From Takakia lepidozioides (taxonomy: Eukaryota > Streptophyta > Takakiopsida > Takakiales > Takakiaceae): a stretch of DNA of 64,000 bases. The stretch's first letter is position 1. The number at the start of each line of letters is the position of its first letter. The stretch lies in the NCBI GenBank assembly GCA_030704615.1, contig CM060732.1:7998001-8062000 (forward strand). Direction: 5' to 3'. The position numbers were made by a program, and so were the translations under genes. Positions 12,603 to 22,345 of the stretch are shown one piece after another. A model generated the notes under the pieces. The model made no database searches. It had not been told where the DNA came from and saw nothing but the letters and a program-made list of their open reading frames with translations.

Positions 12603-15470
12603 AAAGTGAGAGAGAGAGAAAGCTGTGAGGGTTGATTGTTATCTACTTTCATATCACACCACTAGATGTACAACATAGGTGCATTTTCTACCTAACTTTC
12701 ACATTATGCACCCAACCACTCTCTCTACAGACATCTGCCACCCTCTAGGTGCCACATTTTCATAGTACCAAAATGACATTTGACCAAATACATGAGCTTG
12801 AAATAACCTGAATATAACCTGGCTTAGCCTTCACCCCCACACTGCAGAATCTGCTTCTGTACTAGAGAGCATTCGTCACCACTTGCTCACTCTCTGACAA
12901 CCATTGTGTTCAAGATACGCACCTCATGTACCTCTCAAAGGGGATAAATCTCATGGACTATTCTGGAGAGTGTTAAGCTTTCATAAATTTGTAATCAACT
13001 AAACCCCTGAAGAAGTCAATTGAAGATTCCATCCATCAAGGTCTGGACCTCAGTCAAATTTTTCATGGTGCTATTTCAATTCCAGTTGCACTTCCTCAAG
13101 GGTATGCTCTCAGATCGCTCTTTTCCAGTCGATATTAGAAATAAATGTAGATACCTTGCAAATAGATATTTGAATCTAACAGTTGCTAGTAGCACAGGGC
13201 AGTAGAGTGAGGGACAAAGGAGGATGAACCTTGCGTTCTACTTGAAGGAGTTCATATTAACTTCAACGATTTTATCATTTACCTTTTCCAGCCGCCCTCT
13301 CACTCCTCCTTGAATCCTTGGGGGCCTCGACGTAACCTGTGCAAGTACAGTGGACTAAATAAGCCATGCACACACTGGAGAGAGACAGTAGTCCGTACAT
13401 AGGGGTGCACTGTATTCGGCAATGCATTACAACAGAAGTACTTTTCAAATTTAAAAATACATATACCAGGCATGCATCAGAGTGGCAGTAGCAAAAGTTT
13501 CCAAGGCTCACATCAAGACTAAGATGGAAAAGAGCGGGAAAGGTCCGCATGCTAACCTGCTCTACCGGGAACCCCGCGATTAGCAGGAACAGGTGCCGTG
13601 GTGGTTGTAAAGCTCATATCTTAGTTCTCCTTGACTCTAAAAGCGGCTCCGGCTATCTCAGCCCGAGCCTCTCCCTGTCTTTAGCCCCTCCCTCTCCTCT
13701 CCCTCTGTAAAAGGTTCACCGGAATGAGTGAAAGGAACTCAACTCCACTGGAAAAGTAACACCAACGATAGTATGTCCGTGCCTTGATCCAATCGTCGAA
13801 ATCTTGAAAATTTTGAGAGCAGTGTACCTTGGAAAGAACTCCCCTGAAAAGAGAGAGCTGAAAAATTGAGGAGTCAAAAGGCCTGTCACAAATCGGTTAA
13901 GTTTAGCGCAGGCGGAAGGAAAATGGCAATTCAGACGCGACGTCCTTTCAACCCCCTGCAGCTTCTTTTACAGCTAACCGATCCACTTAAAATGCTATGA
14001 AGCAGGAAAAACGGGGGAGAGTTAAGAGCAAAACAGAGATCGACAACAGATGATCACACTTCTCTAATCTCACAATTGCCAAACATACGTACACAGCAAA
14101 CAATGCTTCCGCTGGATAGACCGAGTGAACCTTGCTAGACAATTTCACATGAAAACTCCAGATTACCTCGCGCTACAATTCAAGACAAAAACTATCGCTA
14201 CTGTCAGATAATGATCCCATGAATGATGGAGTCTACGTATACAACACAAGGAAACATCTCAAATCAATTGCAGCAGATACGAACTCCCTCGCATCCCCCT
14301 CCCCCACCACTGCGACTACAATCAGGTGTCCATCTCGGCTATGGAAGACAAATTACCCTAACTAGTGTGAGCCAATCCCACACCAAATCCGAAGATCTCC
14401 CTCCTCACAACCGATGCCCGCAGATATTTAGTATGGAATCTATGCAATCGCGCTCCCACAAGAGCAACAACAAGAACAATCCACACGACGCGCGCGAGAA
14501 GGTAGATCGCACAAGAGACCCGCAAGGTCAACCCAGCCACATAACGGCCACACACTCCGCCGGCGACCATCCGCCAAGCAACATCCCGGGCACCGTTTCC
14601 TCGACAAGTGCGGTGGGCGAGGCGCCTACGTGGCGAGCACGTTTGAACGGGAGGCTCTCAGCTGTCTCAGTGTTATTCAGTCGTATTTATTCATTTTTTT
14701 AATAAAAACTATTTAAAAATCTAAATGTCTTTTCCAGCCTTTTTATTTTTTGTTTTGTTTTTTGGTTTCCAAAGTTATTGTTTTGCATTTCTTCAAGCAT
14801 GGAAGATTGTAAGTGGCTTTCTTTGGAAATTGGTTAACCGGATACTCCCGGTCTTCAATTAACTGCATAGGCTACCCTAGAGGTCGCATTTGGGCCTCGA
14901 CATAAGAGACGCACTTGGATACATCGGGGATTGCACTTAGACTTAGATAACACTGGCCACTTAGGCCAACGGCACAGGTTACCCTAGTATTACAATTAAA
15001 ACACCATTAGAAGGCACCCATGTAACAATGCATGCATTGGTTAGCATGTAGTGACTACAAGTCTTATAGCAAAAGTCGAAGCCCATCTAAGCCCAAGTGC
15101 AATCTTCTATTCATGTATCCAAGTGCATCTCCCATGTAGAGGCCCAAGTGTCCACTGTCATCTAAGCCCAAGTGCAATCTCCTATGTATTCAAGTACGTT
15201 TCCCAAGGCCACATTTATTTTTTTCCATGAATTTATTGAGTAGTAATATATCCAATCATTATTGATATATCTCTCGAGGCTCCAATCATTGTCCCAGGAA
15301 AGCCCACTTTGCTATTTTTTACGAATTTCCAGTGACCATTTGAAAGTACTTGAAATTCGACATCCCCCACACCACATGTCCAAAAATCATGAGACCAAGC
15401 CGGTGCACCCGTCCTCATCGAGGGCTTTCCAACGGTACCAAGCACCAGGGCTGGGGCCTTGCGGTTCGGG
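12603..15470. other. no gene recognised; probable 5' region of the RING gene and degraded repeats
   Basis: ORFs such as the Pro/Thr-rich + strand frame at 14,223-14,702 have no recognisable motif. The part from about 13,550 to 14,650 is not obviously repetitive and could include the promoter and 5' untranslated exon of the - strand RING gene; this is inference. From about 15,060 to 15,210 a dispersed phrase (GCCCAAGTGCAATCT and variants) occurs three times; a related cluster lies at 36,670-36,770. Confidence 0.4.
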
Positions 15471-15479
15471 ACATCTCAA

Positions 15480-15921
15480 CACTACAAAACAAAACAAACA
15501 AACAAACTACCTCGCTTCATATATTGATAACAATATATTATACACACCAAATGACAATTTTATGACTCCGCAGTGGTGTGTATGTCTTATAGTGACCTTC
15601 TATGAGGTATGTGTTCATCCAACTCAACATTATAATATTCATCCATCCATGTAGTTAACACGTGTATATTTTACGCTCAACCTATTGTCGACACGTGTAG
15701 TGATCATGTAGTCATCGTGGTCATAACAACCATCTAACTTCATACAGTCAACTATGTTTGCCCGTATTTTCGTAAATTGCGGAGTGATATAGTCATATAT
15801 ATGTCTTCTGCAAGTCGTGATTCACTGTCAATGTCCTCCAGGACTTTGCAGTCATATTTGGAGACATAAAAACCATGGCTGCCAAATAGTGGCAGTCATA
15901 AAAACCAGGATTGTTATAGTG
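15480..15921. mobile_element. CACTA-like terminal sequences (non-autonomous or end fragment)
   Basis: CACTACAAAAC begins at 15,480. The phrase AACCAGGATTGTTATAGTG ends at 15,921, preceded by AGTCATATTTGG-type sequence. A near copy of this right end (AACCAGGATCTGTTGTAGTG) finishes at 37,331, with similar sequence upstream. Ends reading CACTA / TAGTG are characteristic of CACTA (En/Spm) transposons. The left and right ends here do not match each other well, so they may belong to different elements. Confidence 0.4.
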
Positions 15922-16167
15922 TCATTATCTGTCCAGTCATGTAGTCATTGCATTTGGCCGGTGACCATGGTAAATTACAACATCCCTCCATATCTTTCAA
16001 TAAAAAGACCATATCATGTTGGCTGCCATTATATCAGGTGAGTGTAGTTACTTTATGCTTATTATTCTCTTAGATTTTACATTTTTCTTCTCTCTGGCGC
16101 AATTTTGATGCAAGATTGATGAGTGACGTAATCATGGAGTAAGATATGTTATTCACTATGAAGTATA

Positions 16168-16252
16168 TGTCGCGCACCTAAGCATCGTACCACAACATAC
16201 ATCGCTGTCCACCACACAATCTAAGCACACAATCCTAGAAAGCTATACCACA
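16168..16252 (-). repeat. LTR segment A, outer partial copy
   Basis: This 85 bp piece matches 16,621-16,705 with about six differences. In the element's orientation it is the start of an LTR (TGTGG...) that stops at CGCGACA, directly against the flanking TATA. The rest of that LTR (segment B) is missing on this side. Confidence 0.75.
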
Positions 16253-16253
16253 A

Positions 16254-16705
16254 TGATAATGGAAGTGAACATAATGGAAACCCTCCACTCATGAATCCAC
16301 TCAATCACATAAACTAAGTCAAGCCAAGGGCACCCTTGCTAAGGGAATCCACCCTACAAAGCCCCCACCACACTCCCTCTCAATACCTAGAGCTATGGAG
16401 GTGAGAGAGGCTCATGGAGGCTCAACTACAAGAAGATGAGTCTCCTCCATCCTCACAAGGGGAAAACCTATCCTCATGTCCCAAGTGAGGCTTGACACCT
16501 CACTTGGCATGTGAGACCAAATGAAGTCCCAACACACAAAATATAAATATAAATATCTAAAATGTCCTAGTTAACTAGAAGTAGGTAATTCTAGATAACC
16601 ATGACTAAAACCATGACAGCTGTCGTGTACCTAAGAATCGTGCCACAACATACATCGTTGTCCACCACACAATCTAAGTACACAATCCTAGAAAGCTATA
16701 CCACA
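16254..16705 (-). repeat. 3' LTR of gypsy copy 1 (segments B and A)
   Basis: In element orientation the LTR starts TGTGG at 16,705, directly after the polypurine tract, and ends TTATCA at 16,254. It consists of segment A (16,621-16,705), a GC dinucleotide (16,619-16,620) and segment B (16,254-16,618). Segment B is repeated at 26,373-26,737. The A/B junction reads GACA-GC-TGTC, a perfect palindrome. Confidence 0.8.
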
Positions 16706-16720
16706 ATCGCCCCCCTAGCT
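16706..16720 (-). promoter_or_regulatory. polypurine tract of gypsy copy 1
   Basis: On the - strand this reads AGCTAGGGGGGCGAT and immediately precedes the TGTGG LTR start. The same tract precedes the first LTR of copy 2 (50,309-50,323). Its conservation in both copies and its position support priming of plus-strand DNA here. Confidence 0.7.
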
Positions 16721-16969
16721 GGTGATTAGGTCCCTCTAACACCGGATAGCTGACAAGTATCCATCCCAATAAGATCATCGTTTGGCATCAATCGCCCAAG
16801 TCCTAGTATCTGAAGGCAATAGATCAAGAGGCCGGGTGCAAAAGTAGCCCCATCGTCACTTGCCTTCCTGCAACCCATGGCTCCAATTGGGTGTCCATGG
16901 CATTGAGCTCCCGTTAGCTAGACCTTGGATCACTTGTCAACCTCACCACTATCATGCCCCACTACCTCT

Positions 16970-17250
16970 ATCCAAGGCATCGTGGACACAATCATTCTCC
17001 ACTATGAACCTCCTCAAGTGGCGGTGTCAAGCATCCCATGTGCCACCCCCTTGAGCATTTGTCACACACCAACATGGTCGCGGCACCACCAGCATGCCCA
17101 CATAGCATGCAACGCAACCCTGCAGGTACCACTGCAAGGTTGGGATCTATCCTCTCATCCACATGTGGAAGGTGACATGGCGCACAATTGCGCACATGGT
17201 CGTTCCATACCATGCCATCTCGACCCTCCAGAATCAACACTCCTGAAGGC
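16970..17250 (-). pseudogene. PHD finger at the C-terminal end of the integrase polyprotein (copy 1)
   Basis: After the integrase, the frame reaches a Cys4-His-Cys3-type zinc finger: CMLC, then CDKC, then WHMGC, the ordered spacing of a PHD finger. The last metal-binding pair CPRC follows, but the Trp codon expected before it is TGA (16,992-16,994), so this copy stops two codons short of the final cysteines. PHD fingers bind histone H3 tails. Chromoviruses of the gypsy group carry a chromodomain at this place; here a PHD takes that position. Copy 2 has the same domain at 49,926-50,030, with different damage. Target specificity cannot be read from sequence alone. Confidence 0.75.
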
Positions 17251-18505
17251 AACACCTCCCGGACCTTTAGAATCACACGACCTGCTATGACATCCAAGGT
17301 CATAGGCGCTGTCTGCTGCAGATACACATAGTCCCCAGGATGAAAACGCCGAACACCTGTCGATATCCCCCTCCACGTATAGTGGCGTATCTCAATGTGT
17401 CTCGGTGTTGGGCAATAGCAAGGTTTTCAAAAGCCATAGGCATGACTCTCTTGAACAACTCTGCCCGCTGGGAACATGCTTGTGTCCACACATCCGGATC
17501 ATCAAGGTTGAGGACTGCTGCAGTCTCCCTACGAATAGATGCAGGCAAATCCGGCTCTCGGCCAAAGAGAAGGAAATAAGGCGAGAACAAGGTAAGTGAT
17601 GCTTGCTTGCTAAACCTGTAGCCCATGGCCAACCAAGGTAGCTGAAGGTCCCAATCTCCCAAGTGTCCCTTCTGCAAGCCATACTTGCGCAAGCCTTGTT
17701 AGACTATTTGCACAACCCTCTTGGCCAAGCCATCAGCCTCGGGATGATCCCGAGAAGTAGTGCGGTGATTTATCAAGGCTTGCTCACACAAAGCCTGAAA
17801 CTCCCCCAAGAACTCTCTCCCCTGGTCCATGAGTACCTCGGCTGGAGCACCAAATTGGCTAAGCACTCGATCTAAGAATGCATATGCAGCCCCCTCACTT
17901 GCCTTGTCATGCAATGCCACCAGTTCAATCCATTTGGAGAAATGTTCCACCATCACCAGCACATACTTATTATGGCAAATCATCAGTGGCAATGGGCTTG
18001 CGAAGTCAAGACTCCAACGATAGCCCAAACCCATCATGGGTAAAGGATGCAATTGTGGAGTAGGTGCATTGAAAGAAGCCCGCACTCTATCACACACCAT
18101 GCACCTTGCCACTAACTGTTGCACATTCGTGTGCATGTCCCGCCACCAATACTGTCCTTACAGCAAACTATAAGTGCGCCGCATCCCAAAATGTCCCAAC
18201 TCCTCATGGGCATGGCGTACCAATCGCGCTCGTTGTGTTGGATGAGGCACAATCCTCACTCGTCCATCCTCCCATACCCGGAGTAGGTGAGTCCCCTCCC
18301 ACTTGAATCTCTTGGTTCGTTGTAGGACCCGATCTCTCTCCTTAGCACTCACACTGGCTGCTGTCTCTCCGGTACGAAGGTAGGCCAACACTGCTGCATC
18401 TTCATATACATCCTTAGCACCACCAAGCTCCTCACTGATCTCTGGATCGTCATGCACACTATCTTTATGACCAATCACATGGGATGGACCAGCTTGAGCT
18501 CCCAT
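17251..18505 (-). pseudogene. integrase of gypsy copy 1 (zinc-binding and catalytic core)
   Basis: The N-terminal HHCC zinc-binding motif is seen as HAHEELGHFG followed by CMVCDRV (about 18,090-18,260). The RNase-H-fold core follows with the DDE triad pattern: WSLDF, then DQGREF, then HPEADGLAKR (17,710-18,050). The integrase C-terminal segment with LFGREPDLP runs through 17,300-17,690. A stop near 18,155 and another near 17,698, plus a frame change before 17,330, break the frame. Integrase inserts the cDNA and is followed directly by the PHD finger. Confidence 0.85.
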
Positions 18506-18595
18506 TGCTAGAATGCATAAAAATGCAGATGCGTGTCATCCTGGCACCATCTCCTCGTCCGTCTCACCATGCCAACAAGCTCTTGTATCATCAAG

Positions 18596-19217
18596 CTAAC
18601 TTGTGCATGGATTGCGACTCAATCCATCCGCATCCCGGTTGACTATTTTGGCTCGATGCACCACCTGGAAGTCGTATTCTTGAAGCATAAGTGCCCACCG
18701 TGCAAGCTTCCATGTAAGCTTGTCTGACTCCATCAACCACTTCAATGGTTGGTGATCCGTGACAAGAGTGAAGAGATTGCCATAGAGGTAGCATCTAAAA
18801 TGTGACACTGCCCATACTGCAGCCAGACACTCCCCTTCATAGGAACTATACTTCACCTCGGCATCATTGTTCGAGCGGCTAGCATATGCCACTACGAACT
18901 CTCTTCCCTCATTATCCACCTGTGTGAGCACTGCTCCAATCCCCAGCATACTCCAATCCGTATGTAGCTGGAAAGGCCGCCCCCGAATAGGCCGCCTCAG
19001 AATAGATGCAGGAGTCAATCGAGCCTTGAGTTCCTCAAAGGCTTCCTCCTGCTCCTTCTCCCACTGCCACTCCTGACCCCACCTTGGTCAACTTGGCAAG
19101 AGCCTTTGCAATGCTGCTAAATCCCTTGACAAACCGTCGATAATAGTTTGCCAATCCCATGAAAGCACGAACTCTGCTCATATCCATGGGGCGTGGAATG
19201 CATGCAATGGCCTCCAC
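18596..19217 (-). pseudogene. RNase H and RT connection domain of gypsy copy 1
   Basis: The segment at 19,035-19,217 contains the FMGLANYYRRFVKGFS motif that follows the RT palm in Ty3/gypsy elements. The RNase H domain at 18,596-19,018 shows FQLHTDWS, YSSYEGECLA and VTDHQPL, the expected catalytic surroundings, and ends at NRDADGLSR. A frameshift near 19,030 separates the two frames. RNase H removes the RNA template during reverse transcription. Confidence 0.85.
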
Positions 19218-19223
19218 CTTTGT

Positions 19224-20093
19224 CTATTGAACACCCAATCCTCCAGGGTATATCATGTGGCCCAGATACTCAATCTGATTGTGGAAGAGCTTGCACTTTC
19301 CGGGGTGCAGTTTCAACCTGTGCGCTCTCAAGCGCTCAAACACCACCTGAAGGTGTCTCTCGTGCTCCTCAATCGTAGCACTAAAGATGATGATGTCATC
19401 AATGTAGCACCAGGCGAAGTCTAGCCCCGCAAGAATCCTATCCATGACCCTCTGAAACTCTGCATGAGCATTCTTCAACACAAACAGTAGGAACCGCCAT
19501 TGGTACAAGCAATCCTTCCCATATTGGTCAATCCCCCAGAATGTCGTCTTTTGTTTGTCAGCCTCTTTGATTGGCAACTGGTGGTAACCGGATCGCAAGT
19601 CCAATGTGCTAAACACCTTTGCATGCCCAATGGCATCAAAGATCTCCTCTGGAGTTGGCATGGCATATCTATCGGACTTAGTCTGACGGTTCACATGACG
19701 ATAGTCCCCACACATCCTTCTTTCTGTCCAATTGCCATAGATATCCTTCTTAGCTGGCATCACCGTTGCCGAGGTATACTCCCCGCCTGACAGCTCCACC
19801 AATCCAGCTTCGAACAACTCCATAGTCCGTGACTGGATCAATGACCTCTCCATGTCACTATACCGGTAGGGCCTTCGAAAGATTGGCGTGTCACTTGCCA
19901 AATCAATATGACTCTCCTGACCCTTCAAACTCCCCAAATCCTTCAAACCGAAGGCAAAGCAATTTCTATAAGCCCTTAGAAATCGCTGGATCCTCCGTCT
20001 CTCTCCTCCGGTAACTGTAGGTCCAACATCTGGTTCCCAATTGTCCTCAGTGACTGCAACCTTGGGTACACCAGGCTTGGAGGTAGGAGACAA
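19224..20093 (-). pseudogene. reverse transcriptase of gypsy copy 1
   Basis: A 289-codon open frame contains typical Ty3/gypsy RT blocks: FRRPYRYS, RMCGDYRHVNRQT, FSTLDLRSGYHQ, a core region with DCLYQWRFLLFVLKNA, and the catalytic YIDD in WCYIDDIIIFS. The usual 'MPFGLTNAPATF' block reads differently (LLFVLKNAHAEF), a change from the family norm. The frame ends in a stop just before the downstream connection domain. It begins immediately downstream of the methyltransferase region, after a stop at about 20,108. Confidence 0.9.
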
Positions 20094-20105
20094 ATCCTTT
20101 GGTTG

Positions 20106-21425
20106 CTAGATAGCAACCTCTTGGGCCTTGTCCACCCACTCTGATTGTGGCGTAGCCTCCACTTGCTCCGCCATAGCCACCTTGAGAGCATCCTCTGAAC
20201 AAGAAACATTCTCAACCTCTTCAAAAACCTTAGCCACCTTGTCCTCCAACTGATCCTCAGTGTATGACTTTCCCCACTCCTCATACTGCTGCTTGAGAGA
20301 TCCAATAACTCTCTCTTTGCGCATCTCATCCCACATTTGCCATGGGTGTTTGCACCCCATGATCCAGTGCTCGCCCCCACTCACTGCCTCCACCGTCCCG
20401 GTTGGCAGAGAGGGTGCAATATCCAATGGGAGTGCGGAAGTAGCCACCAATGCTTGCAATCTCCATTGCTCAGCCATACACAAGCCAATGACCCATGTCA
20501 AGCAATTGAGATCCATTGCCTGACCCAACACCTGGCGTCGTGATGCCTCTGACAAAACTGGCACAGTTGTAGTGTCCGTGGGAAATCCCATTGCCCGCTC
20601 TCGCTCATCCACATTGGGCTCCACCAATTGCTGTAACACACTGTCCCAAATCAACCCAGGACCATTGTCTCGAAAAGCATGAGACGAGGGAAAGCTCATG
20701 AGCGTAGGCAAGGCTGCACGTGGCTACCCCACTCGATTTACCACTGCCAGAGGTGGACGGTCATCATGTCGCACCCTCTGTGGTTGCCTCCCTTGGTCCA
20801 AAATGCCCCAACCGTGAGATTGGGTGGCAGTTGAATGGAATCATAGGTTCTCTTGAGCAACTCTGGTGTGCAAGATTGGTCCACCACAACCTAGGCCTAT
20901 GTGCCCGTGAACCCACTGCAGCTGCATCCAACAATACAGCTAGTCCAATCCATGACCGGATCTGATGTACACTGGCCATAACCCTGGCCCGAGAATCCCC
21001 CATGAGAGGAACATTCTCCAAGATGTAATCTGGAGGTTGCACTTGCCTCACGTGCAAGTCACGCAACACTCGCAGCATCTCCCAAAACAGATGTGATCGT
21101 GCATCTTGCAAACCATTACCATGACCTGCGGGAGAATGTCCTTGGCAAGGCCACCCTCCTATCACCAAATCAATGGGATCATGCCGATCCAAATCCTCCA
21201 CCCCCAGCATGGTAATGTCTGCTGGCAAGGCCTTTTGGTACCCTTGAATTTGCTGAGAGAGGCAACAACTCAAGATACTGATGTGTGAGCAAGGCAACAT
21301 GGCGCATGGAAACACGCCGAGCAATCTCATCCTTCTCCACATACAAGTACTTGCGTACTTTGATCCCTGCTTGCAACACTCCTACAAGCCCAGTGCTCAT
21401 GCCTCCAAACATGTCTAGCAAACAA
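20106..21425 (-). pseudogene. DNMT3-like cytosine-5 DNA methyltransferase carried by gypsy copy 1
   Basis: Between protease and RT lies a methyltransferase catalytic domain in the canonical, unpermuted motif order. Motif I is LDMFGGMSTGL (about 21,385-21,421), which would bind S-adenosylmethionine. Motif IV is GGWPCQGHS (about 21,130-21,160), with the catalytic Cys in the PCQ triplet. Motif VI is the ENV triplet (about 21,013), then a motif VIII-like RPRLWWTNL (about 20,885). Further on are ERERAMGFPTD and RRQVLGQAMDLN (20,515-20,610), resembling motifs IX and X. The ENVPLMG and AHRPRLWW phrases recall the DNMT3 class more than DNMT1 or CMT. No regulatory domain is seen. A frameshift near 21,265 and a TAG at about 20,724 disable this copy. 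The equivalent in copy 2 lies at 42,640-48,212, split by a transposon. Confidence 0.85.
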
Positions 21426-21445
21426 ATCCCCGGGTCAGGTGGTTG

Positions 21446-22342
21446 TCAGGTAATGGGCACTATGTCCAAAGGAGCTAACTGAGGAGGTCCAGGTGATGTC
21501 ACTGAACCCCCCTCACTCACCAATGGATAGGCCTTCTGCCATGCTTGGTGCACACACTCGCCTGCTACTCGATGCAAATTCCCAACTGTACCCCACAGTG
21601 GAATATGAACAGACACATGAGGAAGCAAATCAGCCTTATTTGCCAATTGTTTGTCCTCATCAGGTGGTGGCCTATCATCTGCATGGCTATTGCCCTCCAA
21701 GAGGTCACCACCCCAAGCCGCCACCCCTGAGAATGCAGCCAATGTGGGCATCATCTTCCTATGATCCACCGCTACATTCTCAATAAACCGCACTGGGAGC
21801 AGTGCACGCCGACCATCCCCTGACTGCCATTCCGGCCTGTAGGATGTTGTTTCCTCCCAAAAGTCCAAAGTAAAGCCCATAGGCTACAACACAGCCCCAC
21901 CAACAAGCACATCATAGGACATCGCATCCGTAACAATGGCTTTAGCTCTCAAGATTGAGCTGTCCGTAGGATGATCCGGCTGTAATCGAATGAAGAGCTC
22001 ATGGCGTGTAATCCCTCGCCTTCTCTGAACCACCCAAAGATGTTTGAATTTGGAAAGGGCAAGGCCCCAAATCCGCCTCTGTGAGGCCCAAGCCTGCAAT
22101 TGCTCTCTCCCCAACATCAATGGTTGTGCTCCCGAGTCCAACAAGACCCGCAGTGGCCTACACCTCCTCTCGGTTGGGCCACCCAATTGAAACACTCCAT
22201 CCTGATTGTCCACCAGGACTACCCCAGGAGTCACCATGTTGCGCTCAATGGCTGGCCTAGCTGGCAACTCCTGCAACCTTACAGCTGCCGCTTGCCATGG
22301 TACAGCTGTGGCTGACTTCACCCTCGAATCCAAAGCATCCAT
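21446..22342 (-). pseudogene. aspartic protease region of gypsy copy 1
   Basis: The pepsin-like retroviral-type protease active site appears as VLLDSGAQPLMLG (about 22,105-22,145), with DSG as the catalytic triplet. A second conserved segment, SYDVLVGGAVL, ends this frame at a TAG (21,881-21,883); copy 2 has a Tyr codon there. The following 144-codon frame (21,446-21,880) continues the polyprotein toward the methyltransferase. The protease would cut the Gag-Pol precursor. It reads in series with Gag upstream. Confidence 0.8.
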
Positions 22343-22345
22343 AGA

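Noticed and set aside
14223-14702. 159-codon + strand ORF as a gene
   Set aside because: No family motif, low-complexity Pro/Ser/His content and no splice support; it lies where the 5' region of the RING gene is expected.
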